IMG/VR virus record: IMGVR_UViG_3300021503_000006
Location: 1 to 31,048 of that record
Origin: a virus
Direction: 5' to 3' (one strand)
DNA length: 31,048 nucleotides
A model generated the notes under the pieces. The model searched no databases, was not told where the DNA came from, and saw only the letters and a list, made by a program, of their open reading frames with translations. Positions 21,732-30,841 of this stretch are shown here, in pieces; positions within the stretch are counted from its first letter, which is position 1; each line of letters opens with the position of its first letter. Position numbers and translations under genes: made by a program.

Positions 21732-22718
21732 ATGAACGGAACAATTATCCAACAAGGAAGCTTTGTGGGCACTGGCTACACAAAAAACATAAGAATTAGA
21801 AGCGATTTCGATTGGGTTAAAGTAATAAATTACACAAATATTACAGGTTCAACCCAATGGGATGCTGTTGAATGGTTTTGGATGGACGGCCTTGATTCCA
21901 CTGATACCCTAGTTTATTACCATGCTGCAGCTTCACAAGCATTATCAGTATCAACAGTAGGCGTAGGATATAACTCCAAAACATTCGGAGGTATATCCAA
22001 AATAGATATGTCTAAAGACTCAGCTATAGGAGCTCTTTATAGCACCATTACAGCTATATCTACAGCAGCAACACCAGTAGTAACAGTCTCCGCCTGGAAT
22101 AATAAACTTCAAAATAACGCAATCGTTAGATTGATAAATGTAACAAACGCTCAACAATTAGGTGGTATAGACTTTACTATTGGTAATTGCAACCCTAGTG
22201 CTAAGACATTTGAATTGTCATATATGTCTCAACTAGGTGTAGCAGGTACAACGGGCTCTTATAGGGTGCTGAACTTCCAAGGAGAGTTTTATCCAAAGAC
22301 GAGGTATATATCTGCTATAACCAAAGCATCGCAGGCTGTAGTCACTCTTACAGTAACTCATGATTACGAAGTAGGTGGTTATGTAAGATTCAATGTTCCT
22401 TCTGCTTATGGTATGACCGAAATTAATGGTCAGGTCGGAAAAATAGTAGCTATAGACACGACAAATAACACTATTACTGTTGATATAGATACTACTGGTT
22501 ATACAACATTTGCGTTCCCTGCAACAACAGCTGTAGCATTTACTCCAGCAACGGTTACACCTATGGGTGTAGAAGCAGGTGGTACTACAGATTTTGCAAC
22601 AGAGAATTTTGGTGGAATATACCTTAGTTTAGAATCCAGTGGTAACAACGAAGGTGATCCTTGCGGAGCATCAAGTGATACCATTTACTGGATGGTAGGT
22701 AAGTCTTTTAATGTTTAA
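21732..22718 (+). CDS. Probable head decoration or minor capsid protein with two FCCH-like beta domains
   Basis: This 328-residue protein follows the capsid gene by 15 bases and has its own AGGAG site. The N-terminal 100 residues are beta-rich with aromatic clusters (AVEWFWMDGLDSTDTLVYYH). Two related domains follow, at about 104-165 and 192-262. The second reads YISAITKASQAVVTLTVTHD, then GYVRFNVPSAYGMTEINGQV and NTITVDIDTTGYTTF. This is the pattern usually annotated in phages as ubiquitin-activating-enzyme FCCH-like, although it has nothing to do with ubiquitin. The first copy is more diverged (TPVVTVSAWNN, FTIGNCNPSAKTFEL). It is probably displayed on the capsid or a minor head component. 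A GC hairpin follows the gene. Confidence 0.65.
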   Translation: MNGTIIQQGSFVGTGYTKNIRIRSDFDWVKVINYTNITGSTQWDAVEWFWMDGLDSTDTLVYYHAAASQALSVSTVGVGYNSKTFGGISKIDMSKDSAIGALYSTITAISTAATPVVTVSAWNNKLQNNAIVRLINVTNAQQLGGIDFTIGNCNPSAKTFELSYMSQLGVAGTTGSYRVLNFQGEFYPKTRYISAITKASQAVVTLTVTHDYEVGGYVRFNVPSAYGMTEINGQVGKIVAIDTTNNTITVDIDTTGYTTFAFPATTAVAFTPATVTPMGVEAGGTTDFATENFGGIYLSLESSGNNEGDPCGASSDTIYWMVGKSFNV

Positions 22719-22723
22719 TAAGT

Positions 22724-22743
22724 AGGCCCGGATAACCGGGCCT
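22724..22743 (+). terminator. GC-rich hairpin after the capsid cassette
   Basis: AGGCCCGG and CCGGGCCT form a perfect 8-bp stem around ATAA, six bases after the stop at 22718. TATATAA follows rather than a T-run. It may lower transcription of downstream tail genes relative to the capsid genes, or mark an mRNA processing end. Confidence 0.55.
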
Positions 22744-22764
22744 TATATAAATTATGGAGTTTTT

Positions 22765-23175
22765 ATGGCTGAAAATAAAAAAGTCTCTACTAAAACAACT
22801 AGACAGTTAGAAAAAGAAAAATCATTGCAGTATCAGAGAGATAGAGATAAGCAAATGGTTCGTGGTATCTTTAAGTTTTATGAAATACCAGGTGGAACCC
22901 TCAATTTCTTTTATAGAAAATATAAAGACGAAGAAGTTCAAGAATATACATTAGTAGACGGAGAACAATATACTATTCCTTATGGCGTAGCAAAACATCT
23001 TAATACAGAAGGCTGGTATCCTGTTCATAAATATATAAAAGATGACTCAGGGAAATATTCGACAAAGATAGGAAGAAAAATAAGAAGATTTGGTTTTCAT
23101 AGTCTAGATTTTAGCGGAGAAGACGAATTACAGCCACAAAAAGATATTCTTACAGTCGAATATGCTAAAAAATAG
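22765..23175 (+). CDS. Conserved phage hypothetical protein of the head-tail module
   Basis: This 136-residue protein has a charged N-terminal helix (about 1-32), then a beta-rich region, KQMVRGIFKFYEIPGGTLNF (about 29-48) and VDGEQYTIPYGVAKHLNTEG (about 64-83). A basic WYPVHKY segment and KIGRKIRRFGFHSLDF (about 102-117) follow. I recall proteins with this M-V-R-G-I-F-x-x-x-E-x-P-G-G-T-L and Y-T-I-P-x-G-V-A-x-H-L-N pattern after N4-gp56-type capsid genes in other phages, still unnamed. It may be a head completion or connector protein by position. GGAG supports the start. Confidence 0.7.
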   Translation: MAENKKVSTKTTRQLEKEKSLQYQRDRDKQMVRGIFKFYEIPGGTLNFFYRKYKDEEVQEYTLVDGEQYTIPYGVAKHLNTEGWYPVHKYIKDDSGKYSTKIGRKIRRFGFHSLDFSGEDELQPQKDILTVEYAKK

Positions 23176-23183
23176 GAGAAATC

Positions 23184-24152
23184 ATGGCTGATTCTACCAA
23201 TCTTCCTACATTGGAAAATATCAGGAAAAAAATACGACGACTTATTAAAGCGCCTTCAACTAGCCAAATTACAGATGCTCAATTAGATGATTACATCAAT
23301 ACTTTTGTCCTTTATGATATTCCTCAAGAACTTAAACTTGATATTTTGCAAACAACATTGATTTTTTATACGCAGCCATACAAAGATATTTACGAAAATT
23401 CAGATGATCCTAATAGTGATCTTTATAATATTAAAAACATCTACAGTATGTTTACTGGACCATTAATAATAGGTGGTCGTGTAGCAACATTATTTAATTC
23501 TAAACAACAATTTTATAATTATTATCCACCACAAAACTATAAAGAGACAATAGGAACAGGAACAGGAACACAAAGCCATTTTTCTGGAACTTTAGAGTAT
23601 AAGCCTATATTACAAAAATCTTTATATATATCATCAGTAGGTCTTACCGGAGAAAAAATAGTAGTTTATGACAATGGTCAAGGCCAATTAGAAGGAGATA
23701 CAGTTTTTGGATCAATAGACTATAAAACAGGTTCTTTTGATATTGATTTTTCTAATTGTCCTGGAATAAACGAAGAAGTATATGCTCAATATGAACCGAT
23801 AAAAGTTTCTAAGCCTACAGCATTACTTGCTCATGGTGGACAATTTATTCTTCGGCCAGTACCAGATAAAGTTTATAAAGTAGAAATACAAGCTTACAGA
23901 AGGCCTACTATATTGCTAGAAAATGGTGATAATCCTGATTTAGCTCAGTGGTGGCAATATATAGCCTACGGAGCAGCTAAAAAAATATTCGAAGAAAGAA
24001 TGGACCAAAATAGTTTAAATCTTATTTTTCCAGAACTTCATAGGCAAGAAATTTTAGTCTTAAGACGAACAATTTCTCAATTATCGCAACAAAGAGCAGC
24101 AACAATATATGATGGACAAACATCTCCAACAAATAAAATAGGAGATTTTTAA
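23184..24152 (+). CDS. Putative head-tail connector or tail accessory protein
   Basis: This 322-residue protein begins with a helical region typical of adaptor proteins (LPTLENIRKKIRRLIKAPST, then ITDAQLDDYINTFVLYDIPQ, about 28-47). It continues with a beta-rich centre (HFSGTLEYKPILQKSLYISS, then DYKTGSFDIDF). Near the C-terminus are FILRPVPDKVYKVEIQAYRR (about 228-247), a WWQYIAYGAAKKIFEERMD helix and a basic LVLRRTISQLSQQRAAT helix. A family with this layout is common downstream of N4-gp56 capsid genes, as I recall, and is usually unnamed. Position before the tail proteins suggests it bridges portal and tail, like P22 gp4 in role, though similarity to gp4 is not shown. AGGAG precedes the ATG. 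Confidence 0.65.
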   Translation: MADSTNLPTLENIRKKIRRLIKAPSTSQITDAQLDDYINTFVLYDIPQELKLDILQTTLIFYTQPYKDIYENSDDPNSDLYNIKNIYSMFTGPLIIGGRVATLFNSKQQFYNYYPPQNYKETIGTGTGTQSHFSGTLEYKPILQKSLYISSVGLTGEKIVVYDNGQGQLEGDTVFGSIDYKTGSFDIDFSNCPGINEEVYAQYEPIKVSKPTALLAHGGQFILRPVPDKVYKVEIQAYRRPTILLENGDNPDLAQWWQYIAYGAAKKIFEERMDQNSLNLIFPELHRQEILVLRRTISQLSQQRAATIYDGQTSPTNKIGDF

Positions 24153-24153
24153 G

Positions 24154-24747
24154 ATGGCATATAAAGAAATTCCAAACCCTACAGATAAAATCTCTGAATC
24201 TCAAGCAGAAATTAAAGAAAACTTCGTTCAATTAAAACAATTTCTTGAGCTTCAACATGTAGATTTTGCATCAGCAGATAAAGGGAAACATAAATATTTA
24301 ACATTACAAAACCAAACATCATCTCCTTCTACAGCTGTAAATGAATGTGCTATTTTTGTGAAAACTAATAGTAAAATCCCACCAGAACCATCACTATTTG
24401 TAAGAAAACATGACAACGGAGATGAATATGATATCACTACTGCTGATTTAACTAATCCAGGATGGTGTAGGCTTCCTTGTGGTCTTATCATGAAATGGGG
24501 TTATCAAGGTGGAATAGCTTATGGTGGAAATGGTCTAATAAATATTGCTCATGGAACAGGAATACCTTCAATAACTACCTTATTGTCTATTAATGTTAGT
24601 TTACATGGATCGATAACCAATCAATCATGTAGTTTATTTTTTAACTCTTGGGATGATACATCTACTCATAAAGTAACAGTTTCTATTCATAGAATTTCTG
24701 GTTCATCTGGTACAGCAGGAGTATATTATTTAGCCATAGGAGTATAA
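24154..24747 (+). CDS. Tail-associated fibre-like protein
   Basis: This 197-residue protein starts with a pattern often seen at virion-bound ends of phage fibres: IPNPTDKISESQAEIKENFV (6-25), then DKGKHKYLTLQNQ (about 42-54). The C-terminal half resembles the gp53-like fibre end: CGLIMKWGYQGG (about 109-120), a central beta region and a terminal GVYYLAIGV. Such ends fold as trimeric beta structures that contact the receptor. It is much shorter than the minus-strand fibres and unrelated to their attachment module, so it may be a needle-like or short-spike component of the tail. GGAG in the end of the upstream gene serves as ribosome binding site. Confidence 0.65.
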   Translation: MAYKEIPNPTDKISESQAEIKENFVQLKQFLELQHVDFASADKGKHKYLTLQNQTSSPSTAVNECAIFVKTNSKIPPEPSLFVRKHDNGDEYDITTADLTNPGWCRLPCGLIMKWGYQGGIAYGGNGLINIAHGTGIPSITTLLSINVSLHGSITNQSCSLFFNSWDDTSTHKVTVSIHRISGSSGTAGVYYLAIGV

Positions 24748-24748
24748 A

Positions 24749-26932
24749 ATGGCAACAGATCGTTTCCTTATAGCTCCCTTAGAAATAGGTTTGGAAAGAG
24801 ATCTTCCTCCATGGCAAATACCTGATGATGCTTATGAGAAATTAGAAAATGCCTACATTTTTAGGGGTAAAATAAAAAAAAGGTTTGGTTCTAGATACAC
24901 AGGTAATACATCCAACGAAATCCTTAAACCTTTATATTCTAGATTAAGAATAAAAATAGGGACTACTGATGGAAGCGGAAACTTTTCAGGAACTGTTCCG
25001 GGTAATATCTATAAAGTTGGACAGCAATTTTCTGTTGATGAAAATGTTTATTCTGTTAGTACTAGTGGATTGGCTAATCTTCAAGTTTTTGGAATCGGGA
25101 ACGGAACCTATAATACCGCTACTGGTGCGGTTACTATTAGTAACAGCGCTCCTAGTACTGATGTTTATTTTTACCCTGCTGAACCTGTAATGGGTTTAGC
25201 TCTTTATGAAAATAATTCAATAAACGATCAAACTGCATATGCTTTTGACACTCAATTTATATATAAATATACTGGCGCCTATTGGATAAATTCGTATACA
25301 GCAACGCCTTTTACAGGCTCTAACAGCGATTTTTTTTGGACTTGTAATTGGAGAGGTTCAGCGTCAGATGATGTATCTTTATTTGCTACAAATTTTAATA
25401 CTTCTGATTATATGGTTTATTTTGATGGCACTAATTGGAATAATTTTAGACCGGCATATCTTGTAGCTGCAGGCAACGAAATAATAACAGCAAGAATAAT
25501 AATCCCATTTAAGAATAGGTTAATCTTACTTAATACAGTAGAATCCAACGGAGGAGTTAATCATAGCTTTGTAAATAGATGTAGATATTCACATAATGGT
25601 AGTCCTCATGCAACATCTGCTTTTTATGAGCCAGGTGAAGCTGGTGCAACAGGGGGTGGTTATATAGATGCTCCAACAAAAGAAGAAATAATCTCAGTAG
25701 CATTCATCAAAGATAGATTAATAGTATATTTTGAACGAAGCACATGGGAATTAGTCTATACAGCTAACCATATGCTTCCTTTTATATGGCAAAAGATTAA
25801 TACTGAACTAGGATCAGAAGGTACATTCTCTTCTGTACCATTTGATAAAGTAGTTTTAACTATAGGAACAACAGGCGTTCATGCTTGTAGTGGTGTCAAT
25901 GTAGAAAGAATAGATACAAAAATACCAGACGAAGTATTTAAATTAGTCAATAAAGAAGAAGGAGTGAAAAGGGTAGCTGGTATAAGAGATTATTATACGG
26001 AGATGGTTTATTGGACTTTTCCTTCAGCTAGTAATTATTCTAATTCTGTTTATCCCGACAGAGTTCTTGTTTTCAATTACAATAATGGTACTTGGGCATT
26101 TAATGATGACAGTATTACCACTTTTGGTTATTTAGAGCAGTCTAAAGATTATATCTGGCAAGACATGTCTGAATCTTGGAATGAATTAGATTTTAAATGG
26201 ACAGAAGGAGTGGTATATCAACAATATCGATCTGTTATAGCTGGTAATCAGGAAGGGTTTGTATTTATCATAGATCCTGACAAAACTACAAATGAACATT
26301 TATTAGTAGTCAATTATGTTGATCGAAGTGCAACTGTAGTAGAGGGAAGAGTAACCTTACAAATAAAAGAGCATAATATTAAAGATGGAGATTATATAAA
26401 AATAAATACCTTAGATCCTAACTTTAATGCTCCTTCAATTTATAAAGTAAATGTAGTAGATGGTAATACTCTTAATATATATGACCAAGATCTTTGGTGG
26501 TATGTTGATTTTACTGGTAACGCTTCAAATTGGTATATATCAAGAGTTTCTAATATAAAAATATGGACGAAGCAATGGAATCCATATATTGCTCGTGGTA
26601 ATAAGTTTTTTTTAGAGAAGGTATTATTTTGTGTTAGTAGAACGGATAGTGGCAAGATAACGGTGGATTGTATACCTAATGGTTCGAATGTAAGCACTAT
26701 AGTTCCGGATGTTAATTTAGGGGCATCTGTGTTGGATACTTATCCTTATGATGACATGATGGAGACTATGCAGGATCGTTTTTGGCATCCTGTTTATTTT
26801 TATAGTGAAGGAGAGTTTATACAATTAAGGTTTTATTTTTCTGATGTACAAATGAGGGAAGAGAGCGTAGTTGATTCAGACTTTGAGTTAGAGGGTTTGA
26901 TTCTTTATACTCAACCTACGGGAGTATTGTGA
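24749..26932 (+). CDS. Large tail hub or stabilisation protein, gp10-like
   Basis: This 727-residue, beta-rich protein begins DRFLIAPLEIGLERDLPPWQ (4-23), then IPDDAYEKLENAYIFRGKIK and RFGSRY. The pattern of a short lead, P-W-x-I-P-D-x-A and L-x-N-A-Y-x-x-R-G-x-x-x-K-R-x-G-S is typical of P22 gp10-like stabilisation proteins and their relatives in podoviruses. The centre holds repeated F/Y/W-rich strands, consistent with a propeller-like body (for example FIKDRLIVYFERSTWELVYT near 312-331). The C-terminus has beta strands such as FIQLRFYFSDVQM. It should plug the connector and hold the needle or spikes. AGGAG precedes the ATG, and the stop overlaps the next start as TGATG. Confidence 0.75.
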   Translation: MATDRFLIAPLEIGLERDLPPWQIPDDAYEKLENAYIFRGKIKKRFGSRYTGNTSNEILKPLYSRLRIKIGTTDGSGNFSGTVPGNIYKVGQQFSVDENVYSVSTSGLANLQVFGIGNGTYNTATGAVTISNSAPSTDVYFYPAEPVMGLALYENNSINDQTAYAFDTQFIYKYTGAYWINSYTATPFTGSNSDFFWTCNWRGSASDDVSLFATNFNTSDYMVYFDGTNWNNFRPAYLVAAGNEIITARIIIPFKNRLILLNTVESNGGVNHSFVNRCRYSHNGSPHATSAFYEPGEAGATGGGYIDAPTKEEIISVAFIKDRLIVYFERSTWELVYTANHMLPFIWQKINTELGSEGTFSSVPFDKVVLTIGTTGVHACSGVNVERIDTKIPDEVFKLVNKEEGVKRVAGIRDYYTEMVYWTFPSASNYSNSVYPDRVLVFNYNNGTWAFNDDSITTFGYLEQSKDYIWQDMSESWNELDFKWTEGVVYQQYRSVIAGNQEGFVFIIDPDKTTNEHLLVVNYVDRSATVVEGRVTLQIKEHNIKDGDYIKINTLDPNFNAPSIYKVNVVDGNTLNIYDQDLWWYVDFTGNASNWYISRVSNIKIWTKQWNPYIARGNKFFLEKVLFCVSRTDSGKITVDCIPNGSNVSTIVPDVNLGASVLDTYPYDDMMETMQDRFWHPVYFYSEGEFIQLRFYFSDVQMREESVVDSDFELEGLILYTQPTGVL

Positions 26933-27459
26933 TGAACGAAGAAGGTATGTTTTTAGGTACTACTCAAGTTTGGGATATTACTGAGGCTACATCGGGTATT
27001 AAGAGTCCTGTTTTAAGGGAGTTATTTATTCGTTTATATCAGAACATGAACCTTGTGGCATTAGCTGTAAACAGCAAAGATACGGGTATATATAATACGT
27101 CTGAATATGTTTGTGGTCAGCAATATTTTAGTGATCCTTCTCTTAAATCTACATCTACTACGACACCATCTCCTCGGCAGGTATACAGAAAAGTTATAGA
27201 TTTTGGAGAGTTACCTAATAATACGACTAAATCTGTTGCTCATAATATCAATGTTACATCTTCTTTTATATTTACGCGCATATATGGAGCTGCTACTGAT
27301 CAAGCTAATTTAAAATATATTCCGTTGCCTTATTCTTCTTCTACTACTGCAGACATAGTGGAATTATATGTAGATAATACGAATGTTTATGTGAAGACTG
27401 GCAAAGATATGACCTCTTATAGTAAGGTTTATATTGTTTTAGAATATTTAAAATTTTAA
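26932..27459 (+). CDS. Small tail protein
   Basis: I choose the ATG at 26932 (175 residues), which forms TGATG with the upstream stop and has GGAG seven bases away; an in-frame GTG three bases earlier is less likely. The N-terminus is helical (TEATSGIKSPVLRELFIRLY, about 18-37). The C-terminal half is a beta domain: VIDFGELPNNTTKSVAHNIN (about 88-107), FIFTRIYGAATDQ (about 113-125), then a VDNTNVYVKTG strand and a terminal YIVLEYLKF. The pattern F-G-x-L-P-N-x-x-T-K-S-V-A-H-x-I is widespread in phage tail or fibre proteins. It probably belongs to the tail tip or hub. Confidence 0.7.
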   Translation: MNEEGMFLGTTQVWDITEATSGIKSPVLRELFIRLYQNMNLVALAVNSKDTGIYNTSEYVCGQQYFSDPSLKSTSTTTPSPRQVYRKVIDFGELPNNTTKSVAHNINVTSSFIFTRIYGAATDQANLKYIPLPYSSSTTADIVELYVDNTNVYVKTGKDMTSYSKVYIVLEYLKF

Positions 27460-27469
27460 GGAGAAATAG

Positions 27470-28000
27470 ATGGCATTATTTCCATTACTTGCTGCAGGAG
27501 CTTTAGCTGGAGGTTTATTTTCTTCTAGAAAAGGTAGGCAATTTTTAACTGGTAGCCCAACAAGACAAGGAGAGATTCCTTATTATACGCCGGAGCAGGA
27601 ATCAGCTTTGAATGATTTGTTAAACATGGGCATGTCAGGTTTAAGGAATTTATCTTTTGATTTTTCTCCATATGAGAATATAGCGCGTACAAAGTTTAGG
27701 GAAGAGACTATACCATCATTAGCTGAAAGGTTTTCTGCTTTAAATGCTCAAGGATCTTCGTCTTTTAAGAGTGCTTTAGGAAGAGCTGCATCTGATTTAG
27801 AATCGCAATTAGCGCAGATGAGATCTGAGTATGGTTTAAGGAGTTTACCTTTATTGCAAAATATGGTTACTATGGGTTTAGCTAGGAGATCTACTCCTTA
27901 TTATGAAGCTGGTCAACCTGGATTTATACAAGGTGTATTAAGTCAACCTGGAACTTTAAGGTCGTTGTTATCATTATTAATGGCGGGGAGAGGGTTATGA
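27470..28000 (+). CDS. Ejection-type internal virion protein, first of three
   Basis: This 176-residue protein has a hydrophobic Ala/Gly-rich start (PLLAAGALAGGLF, 5-17), then PYYTPEQESALNDLLNMG (about 37-54). The block TKFREETIPSLAERFSALNA (about 73-92) and GSSSFKSALGRAASDLESQL (about 94-113) come next. Short proteins with the R-x-x-F-x-x-x-T-I-P-S-L-A-E-R-F and G-S-S-x-F-x-x-A-L-G-x-A motifs precede ejection-type proteins in many short-tailed phages. They correspond in position to P22 gp7, which enters the cell envelope with the DNA. AAGGAGAAATAG supports the start. The stop overlaps the next start as ATGA. Confidence 0.7.
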   Translation: MALFPLLAAGALAGGLFSSRKGRQFLTGSPTRQGEIPYYTPEQESALNDLLNMGMSGLRNLSFDFSPYENIARTKFREETIPSLAERFSALNAQGSSSFKSALGRAASDLESQLAQMRSEYGLRSLPLLQNMVTMGLARRSTPYYEAGQPGFIQGVLSQPGTLRSLLSLLMAGRGL

Positions 28001-29232
28001 GAGGGTTAGAAGCATTATTATTGCAGCCTAATAGAAGAACTTCGTCTATAGGTTATTTATTAGGAGCAAATGTAGGCGAAGGGTTAAATGCTTTATTGCA
28101 AGATAAATTACAACAAATGAGAGAGAGGCAAGATTTAATGAAGCAGGTAACAGGATTATCTGCTTTAGGTTTAGCGCCTCAAGAATCTCTTCAGATTTCC
28201 ATGCTTTCTCCTAAGCTTCAAGAGCTAGTGATAAAAAACTATCTTGCAGGAGCAGAAAGAGAAGGTTTAGGTCAAGCATTACAATCTCTTCTTGGTGGAG
28301 CTCCTCAAGAACAACCTCCTCAAGCTGAGCAACCACCAGCAAGGGAGATACCTGCAGAACAGCAAGCTGAGTTACCTCCAGAACAACAAAAAGAATTATC
28401 AACAGAACAAACTGCGCTAGCAAAAAGTATAATGCAGCCACGTTTATCTCCTCAGATGCAATTACAATTAGCTAATCTTGGTCTTCAGCAAAAGAGAGAA
28501 GAATTACAAGAAAAGCAGATGGCTTTAAGGGATACTAGGGAGTTTAGGACTAGGATTAGTAAGGCTGCTGCTGATGCGGCTGATGATTTACAGAACATTA
28601 AAACGCAGTTGGATATGGTTAAGAAAGGCAGATTAGGGGGAAGAGTTGGTGCATTTTACAATGTTCTTTTAGATGCGGCTGCTTCGTGGTTAGGTAAAGA
28701 ATATGGGTTGCATTTAACTGAGCAGCAAAAACAAGCATTTAAAACAGATCCTATGCTCCTTTTTGAACAGAATAGTGTTAGGTATCTACGAAGTTTAAAA
28801 GATACGTTTGGAGCAAGGCCTACACAATGGGACGCTCAACAGATCATGAAATCTTATCCTTCTTTATATCAATCTGATGAAGGTAAAGAAGCTATATTGC
28901 AAGATATGGCTGCTATGGCTAAGGTTAAGATAAAGAAGCAAAAGATCATGAATGAAATTATTAGGGAGAATAAAGGTATTCCACCTATAGATTTAGAGGA
29001 GAAGATAGCAACTAGGTTAAGGCCTTATCAGAATAAGCTTTATAAGGAGACCCGGGATAGAATAAATACTATTTTAAGTAAGACTGGTAATATGCCTACG
29101 CCTGAATCTGCTAAGAAGCTAGGAAGAGGAACTATAGTAGAGAATGATAAAGGTTTGAAGTTGATATCAACTGGTAAGGATTGGGTGATAGCATATAGTG
29201 ATACTATAGATAGGTATAAGAAGGAGAAATAA
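27997..29232 (+). CDS. Ejection-type internal virion protein, second of three
   Basis: This 411-residue protein is largely helical. A start with LLLQPNRRTSSIGYLLGANV (about 7-26) leads into helices. A low-complexity Pro/Glu/Gln segment (about 100-135, repeats like PPEQQ and PAEQQ) acts as a flexible linker. A coiled coil follows (QKREELQEKQMALRDTREFR, about 164-183), then a helical C-terminal domain. It matches the middle gene of a P22-like trio (gp20 position) by layout, not by a diagnostic motif. Such proteins are packed inside the head and form a conduit for DNA through the envelope. It is coupled on both sides: ATGA before and TAATG after. Confidence 0.6.
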   Translation: MRGLEALLLQPNRRTSSIGYLLGANVGEGLNALLQDKLQQMRERQDLMKQVTGLSALGLAPQESLQISMLSPKLQELVIKNYLAGAEREGLGQALQSLLGGAPQEQPPQAEQPPAREIPAEQQAELPPEQQKELSTEQTALAKSIMQPRLSPQMQLQLANLGLQQKREELQEKQMALRDTREFRTRISKAAADAADDLQNIKTQLDMVKKGRLGGRVGAFYNVLLDAAASWLGKEYGLHLTEQQKQAFKTDPMLLFEQNSVRYLRSLKDTFGARPTQWDAQQIMKSYPSLYQSDEGKEAILQDMAAMAKVKIKKQKIMNEIIRENKGIPPIDLEEKIATRLRPYQNKLYKETRDRINTILSKTGNMPTPESAKKLGRGTIVENDKGLKLISTGKDWVIAYSDTIDRYKKEK

Positions 29233-30470
29233 TGGAAGAGAATTTTTCCTCTGGTTTAACCAGGCAAGTTTTACAATATTTAAGCAGATTAGGGGAAGGG
29301 GCGTTAGGAGCTATACCTGGGGCAATATCTTTTCTTTCTGGAGGGGCTAAAGATGTAAGGGAGACATTTAGTCCTTTTCAGTATTTAGAGAGTTTTAAGG
29401 GTTCTAATGCGCGAGATGTGATAGGAGAGCTTCTGGGGCAGGTATCTGAAAAATCTGCGCAATTTTCTCCTGAGGGTTTGAGGGAATATACGAAGAAATG
29501 GTCTAAGGGGTATTTAGAGCCTCAAACACCTTTAGAGGAAGGGATAGGTGAGTTTTTTAAAGATGTGGGATCATTTTCTTCAGGAGGTATAGGAAGAGCA
29601 GTAACGACATCGGCGCTAGCAAATACTGCATATAACCTAGGTAAGCTATTCCTCCCAGAAGAAAAAGCAAGAACATTAAAAATCGCAACATTTTTAACAA
29701 CTCCTTTTATAAATGTTAAATCAATAAAGCCTGTATACGATAAACTTTTTCAAGAAGTAGAAGAATTGGGTACTAAAGTTGATCCTGTAACAGGCTCATT
29801 AGTTAAAAAAGGTACATCTTTAGCGAATAATATTGTAGATGTAGCCAACAGAGGATACAGGAAGATGCCGCATAAAGATGTGCTAAGGAGGTTTGGCAGA
29901 GATTTAGATAATGCTTTAGATAAAGGTTCTATAGGATTAGATGAGGTAATAGAGTTCAAGCGAGATTTAAGTAATCTTAAAACGAAGTTGAAGGTAGACA
30001 AAAATCCGGCTATTAGGCATGTAGTAAACAAAGCTGAGAAGTATTTTGATAGCATTGTATCCTCCTATAAGGAAAAAAGTCCTGAGTTATTTAATAAGTA
30101 CAAGGAAGCAGAGGTTTTGAGGTCGATAGATGAGGCTACTCCGTTTTTAAACAGAATGATAAATAAGGTTACAGGTCTAGAGGAAGATAGCATGTTTACT
30201 GATCTTCTGAAGAAAGGGTTAATCTGGAGTGCGTATGGTATCAAGGGGTTAGTAGCGCATAGTTTATTAAAAAATCTTCGTCTAGGTAGAGGTATGAAGG
30301 CGTTGATGGAGTCTCCGGAATATCGTAAGGAAATGTTAAAGCTTACTAAAGCTGTCATGGCTCGTAACTCTGCTCCCGCAATAAACTCTTTAAGGAAGAT
30401 TAAAAAGTTTTACAACGAAGAAGTCAAAGTAGAAGATGATGACCTTAAAGGGTTTAAAGTAGTTGGATGA
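29232..30470 (+). CDS. Ejection-type internal virion protein, third of three
   Basis: This 412-residue protein has a Gly/Ala-rich amphipathic start (GEGALGAIPGAISFLSGGAK, about 21-40). A region that may touch membranes follows (GGIGRAVTTSALANTAYNLG, about 117-136). A long helical C-terminal half contains DALDKGSIGLDEVIEFKRDL and a helix with RHVVNKAEKYFDSIVSSYKE. The end is charged and acidic (VKVEDDDLKG). It occupies the place of P22 gp16 at the end of the ejection trio. No transglycosylase motif was found. The stop lies six bases from the convergent minus-strand gene, and no obvious plus-strand terminator hairpin is seen there. Confidence 0.6.
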   Translation: MEENFSSGLTRQVLQYLSRLGEGALGAIPGAISFLSGGAKDVRETFSPFQYLESFKGSNARDVIGELLGQVSEKSAQFSPEGLREYTKKWSKGYLEPQTPLEEGIGEFFKDVGSFSSGGIGRAVTTSALANTAYNLGKLFLPEEKARTLKIATFLTTPFINVKSIKPVYDKLFQEVEELGTKVDPVTGSLVKKGTSLANNIVDVANRGYRKMPHKDVLRRFGRDLDNALDKGSIGLDEVIEFKRDLSNLKTKLKVDKNPAIRHVVNKAEKYFDSIVSSYKEKSPELFNKYKEAEVLRSIDEATPFLNRMINKVTGLEEDSMFTDLLKKGLIWSAYGIKGLVAHSLLKNLRLGRGMKALMESPEYRKEMLKLTKAVMARNSAPAINSLRKIKKFYNEEVKVEDDDLKGFKVVG

Positions 30471-30475
30471 CATAA

Positions 30476-30811
30476 TTAACCTAAATCATACCAATCCATA
30501 CTTGTTTGCGCTAAACCATCAAAAACCAGATCAAACTCATGACCTATATCTACTAAATAGTTTTCCATATCATTTGGATCTATATTTGAATTAGGAAGTA
30601 TATCATTAGGATGGCATACAAAAACATCAATATTATTCAATTTATATTTAGTTTCTTTATTTTCTTCTAGCCCAGGATCACAGATAAAGATTTGAACATC
30701 CTTATTTTTTTTGAATTTAATAACTTTAGTGATTTTATCATCAAAAGTTATTTTTAAACTCTTACCAACTTTTTGTATCTTAAGCTCTTTAAATTTATTC
30801 TGCTTTTTCAT
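30476..30811 (-). CDS. Small hypothetical protein convergent to the ejection genes
   Basis: I choose the ATG at 30811 (111 residues); a TTG five codons earlier opens the same frame. A G-rich run (GGGGGG) lies 8-13 bases before the ATG, only a moderate ribosome binding site. The protein has a Lys-rich N-terminal half with beta strands (KVGKSLKITFDDKITKVIKF, about 15-34) and an acidic C-terminal half (IDPNDMENYLVDIGHEFDLV, about 77-96). Conserved-looking pairs of Cys-x-Pro (C-D-P and C-H-P) occur in the middle. No family is recognised. Its opposite strand, own promoter-like region and place after the virion genes suit a moron or an early/lysogenic gene. Confidence 0.6.
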   Translation of the reverse strand: MKKQNKFKELKIQKVGKSLKITFDDKITKVIKFKKNKDVQIFICDPGLEENKETKYKLNNIDVFVCHPNDILPNSNIDPNDMENYLVDIGHEFDLVFDGLAQTSMDWYDLG

Positions 30812-30841
30812 AATTAGACCCCCCAATTAAGGATTAAACTA

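Noticed and set aside
26929-26931. GTG start for the small tail protein
   Set aside because: The ATG three bases later forms the usual TGATG junction and has a better distance to GGAG.
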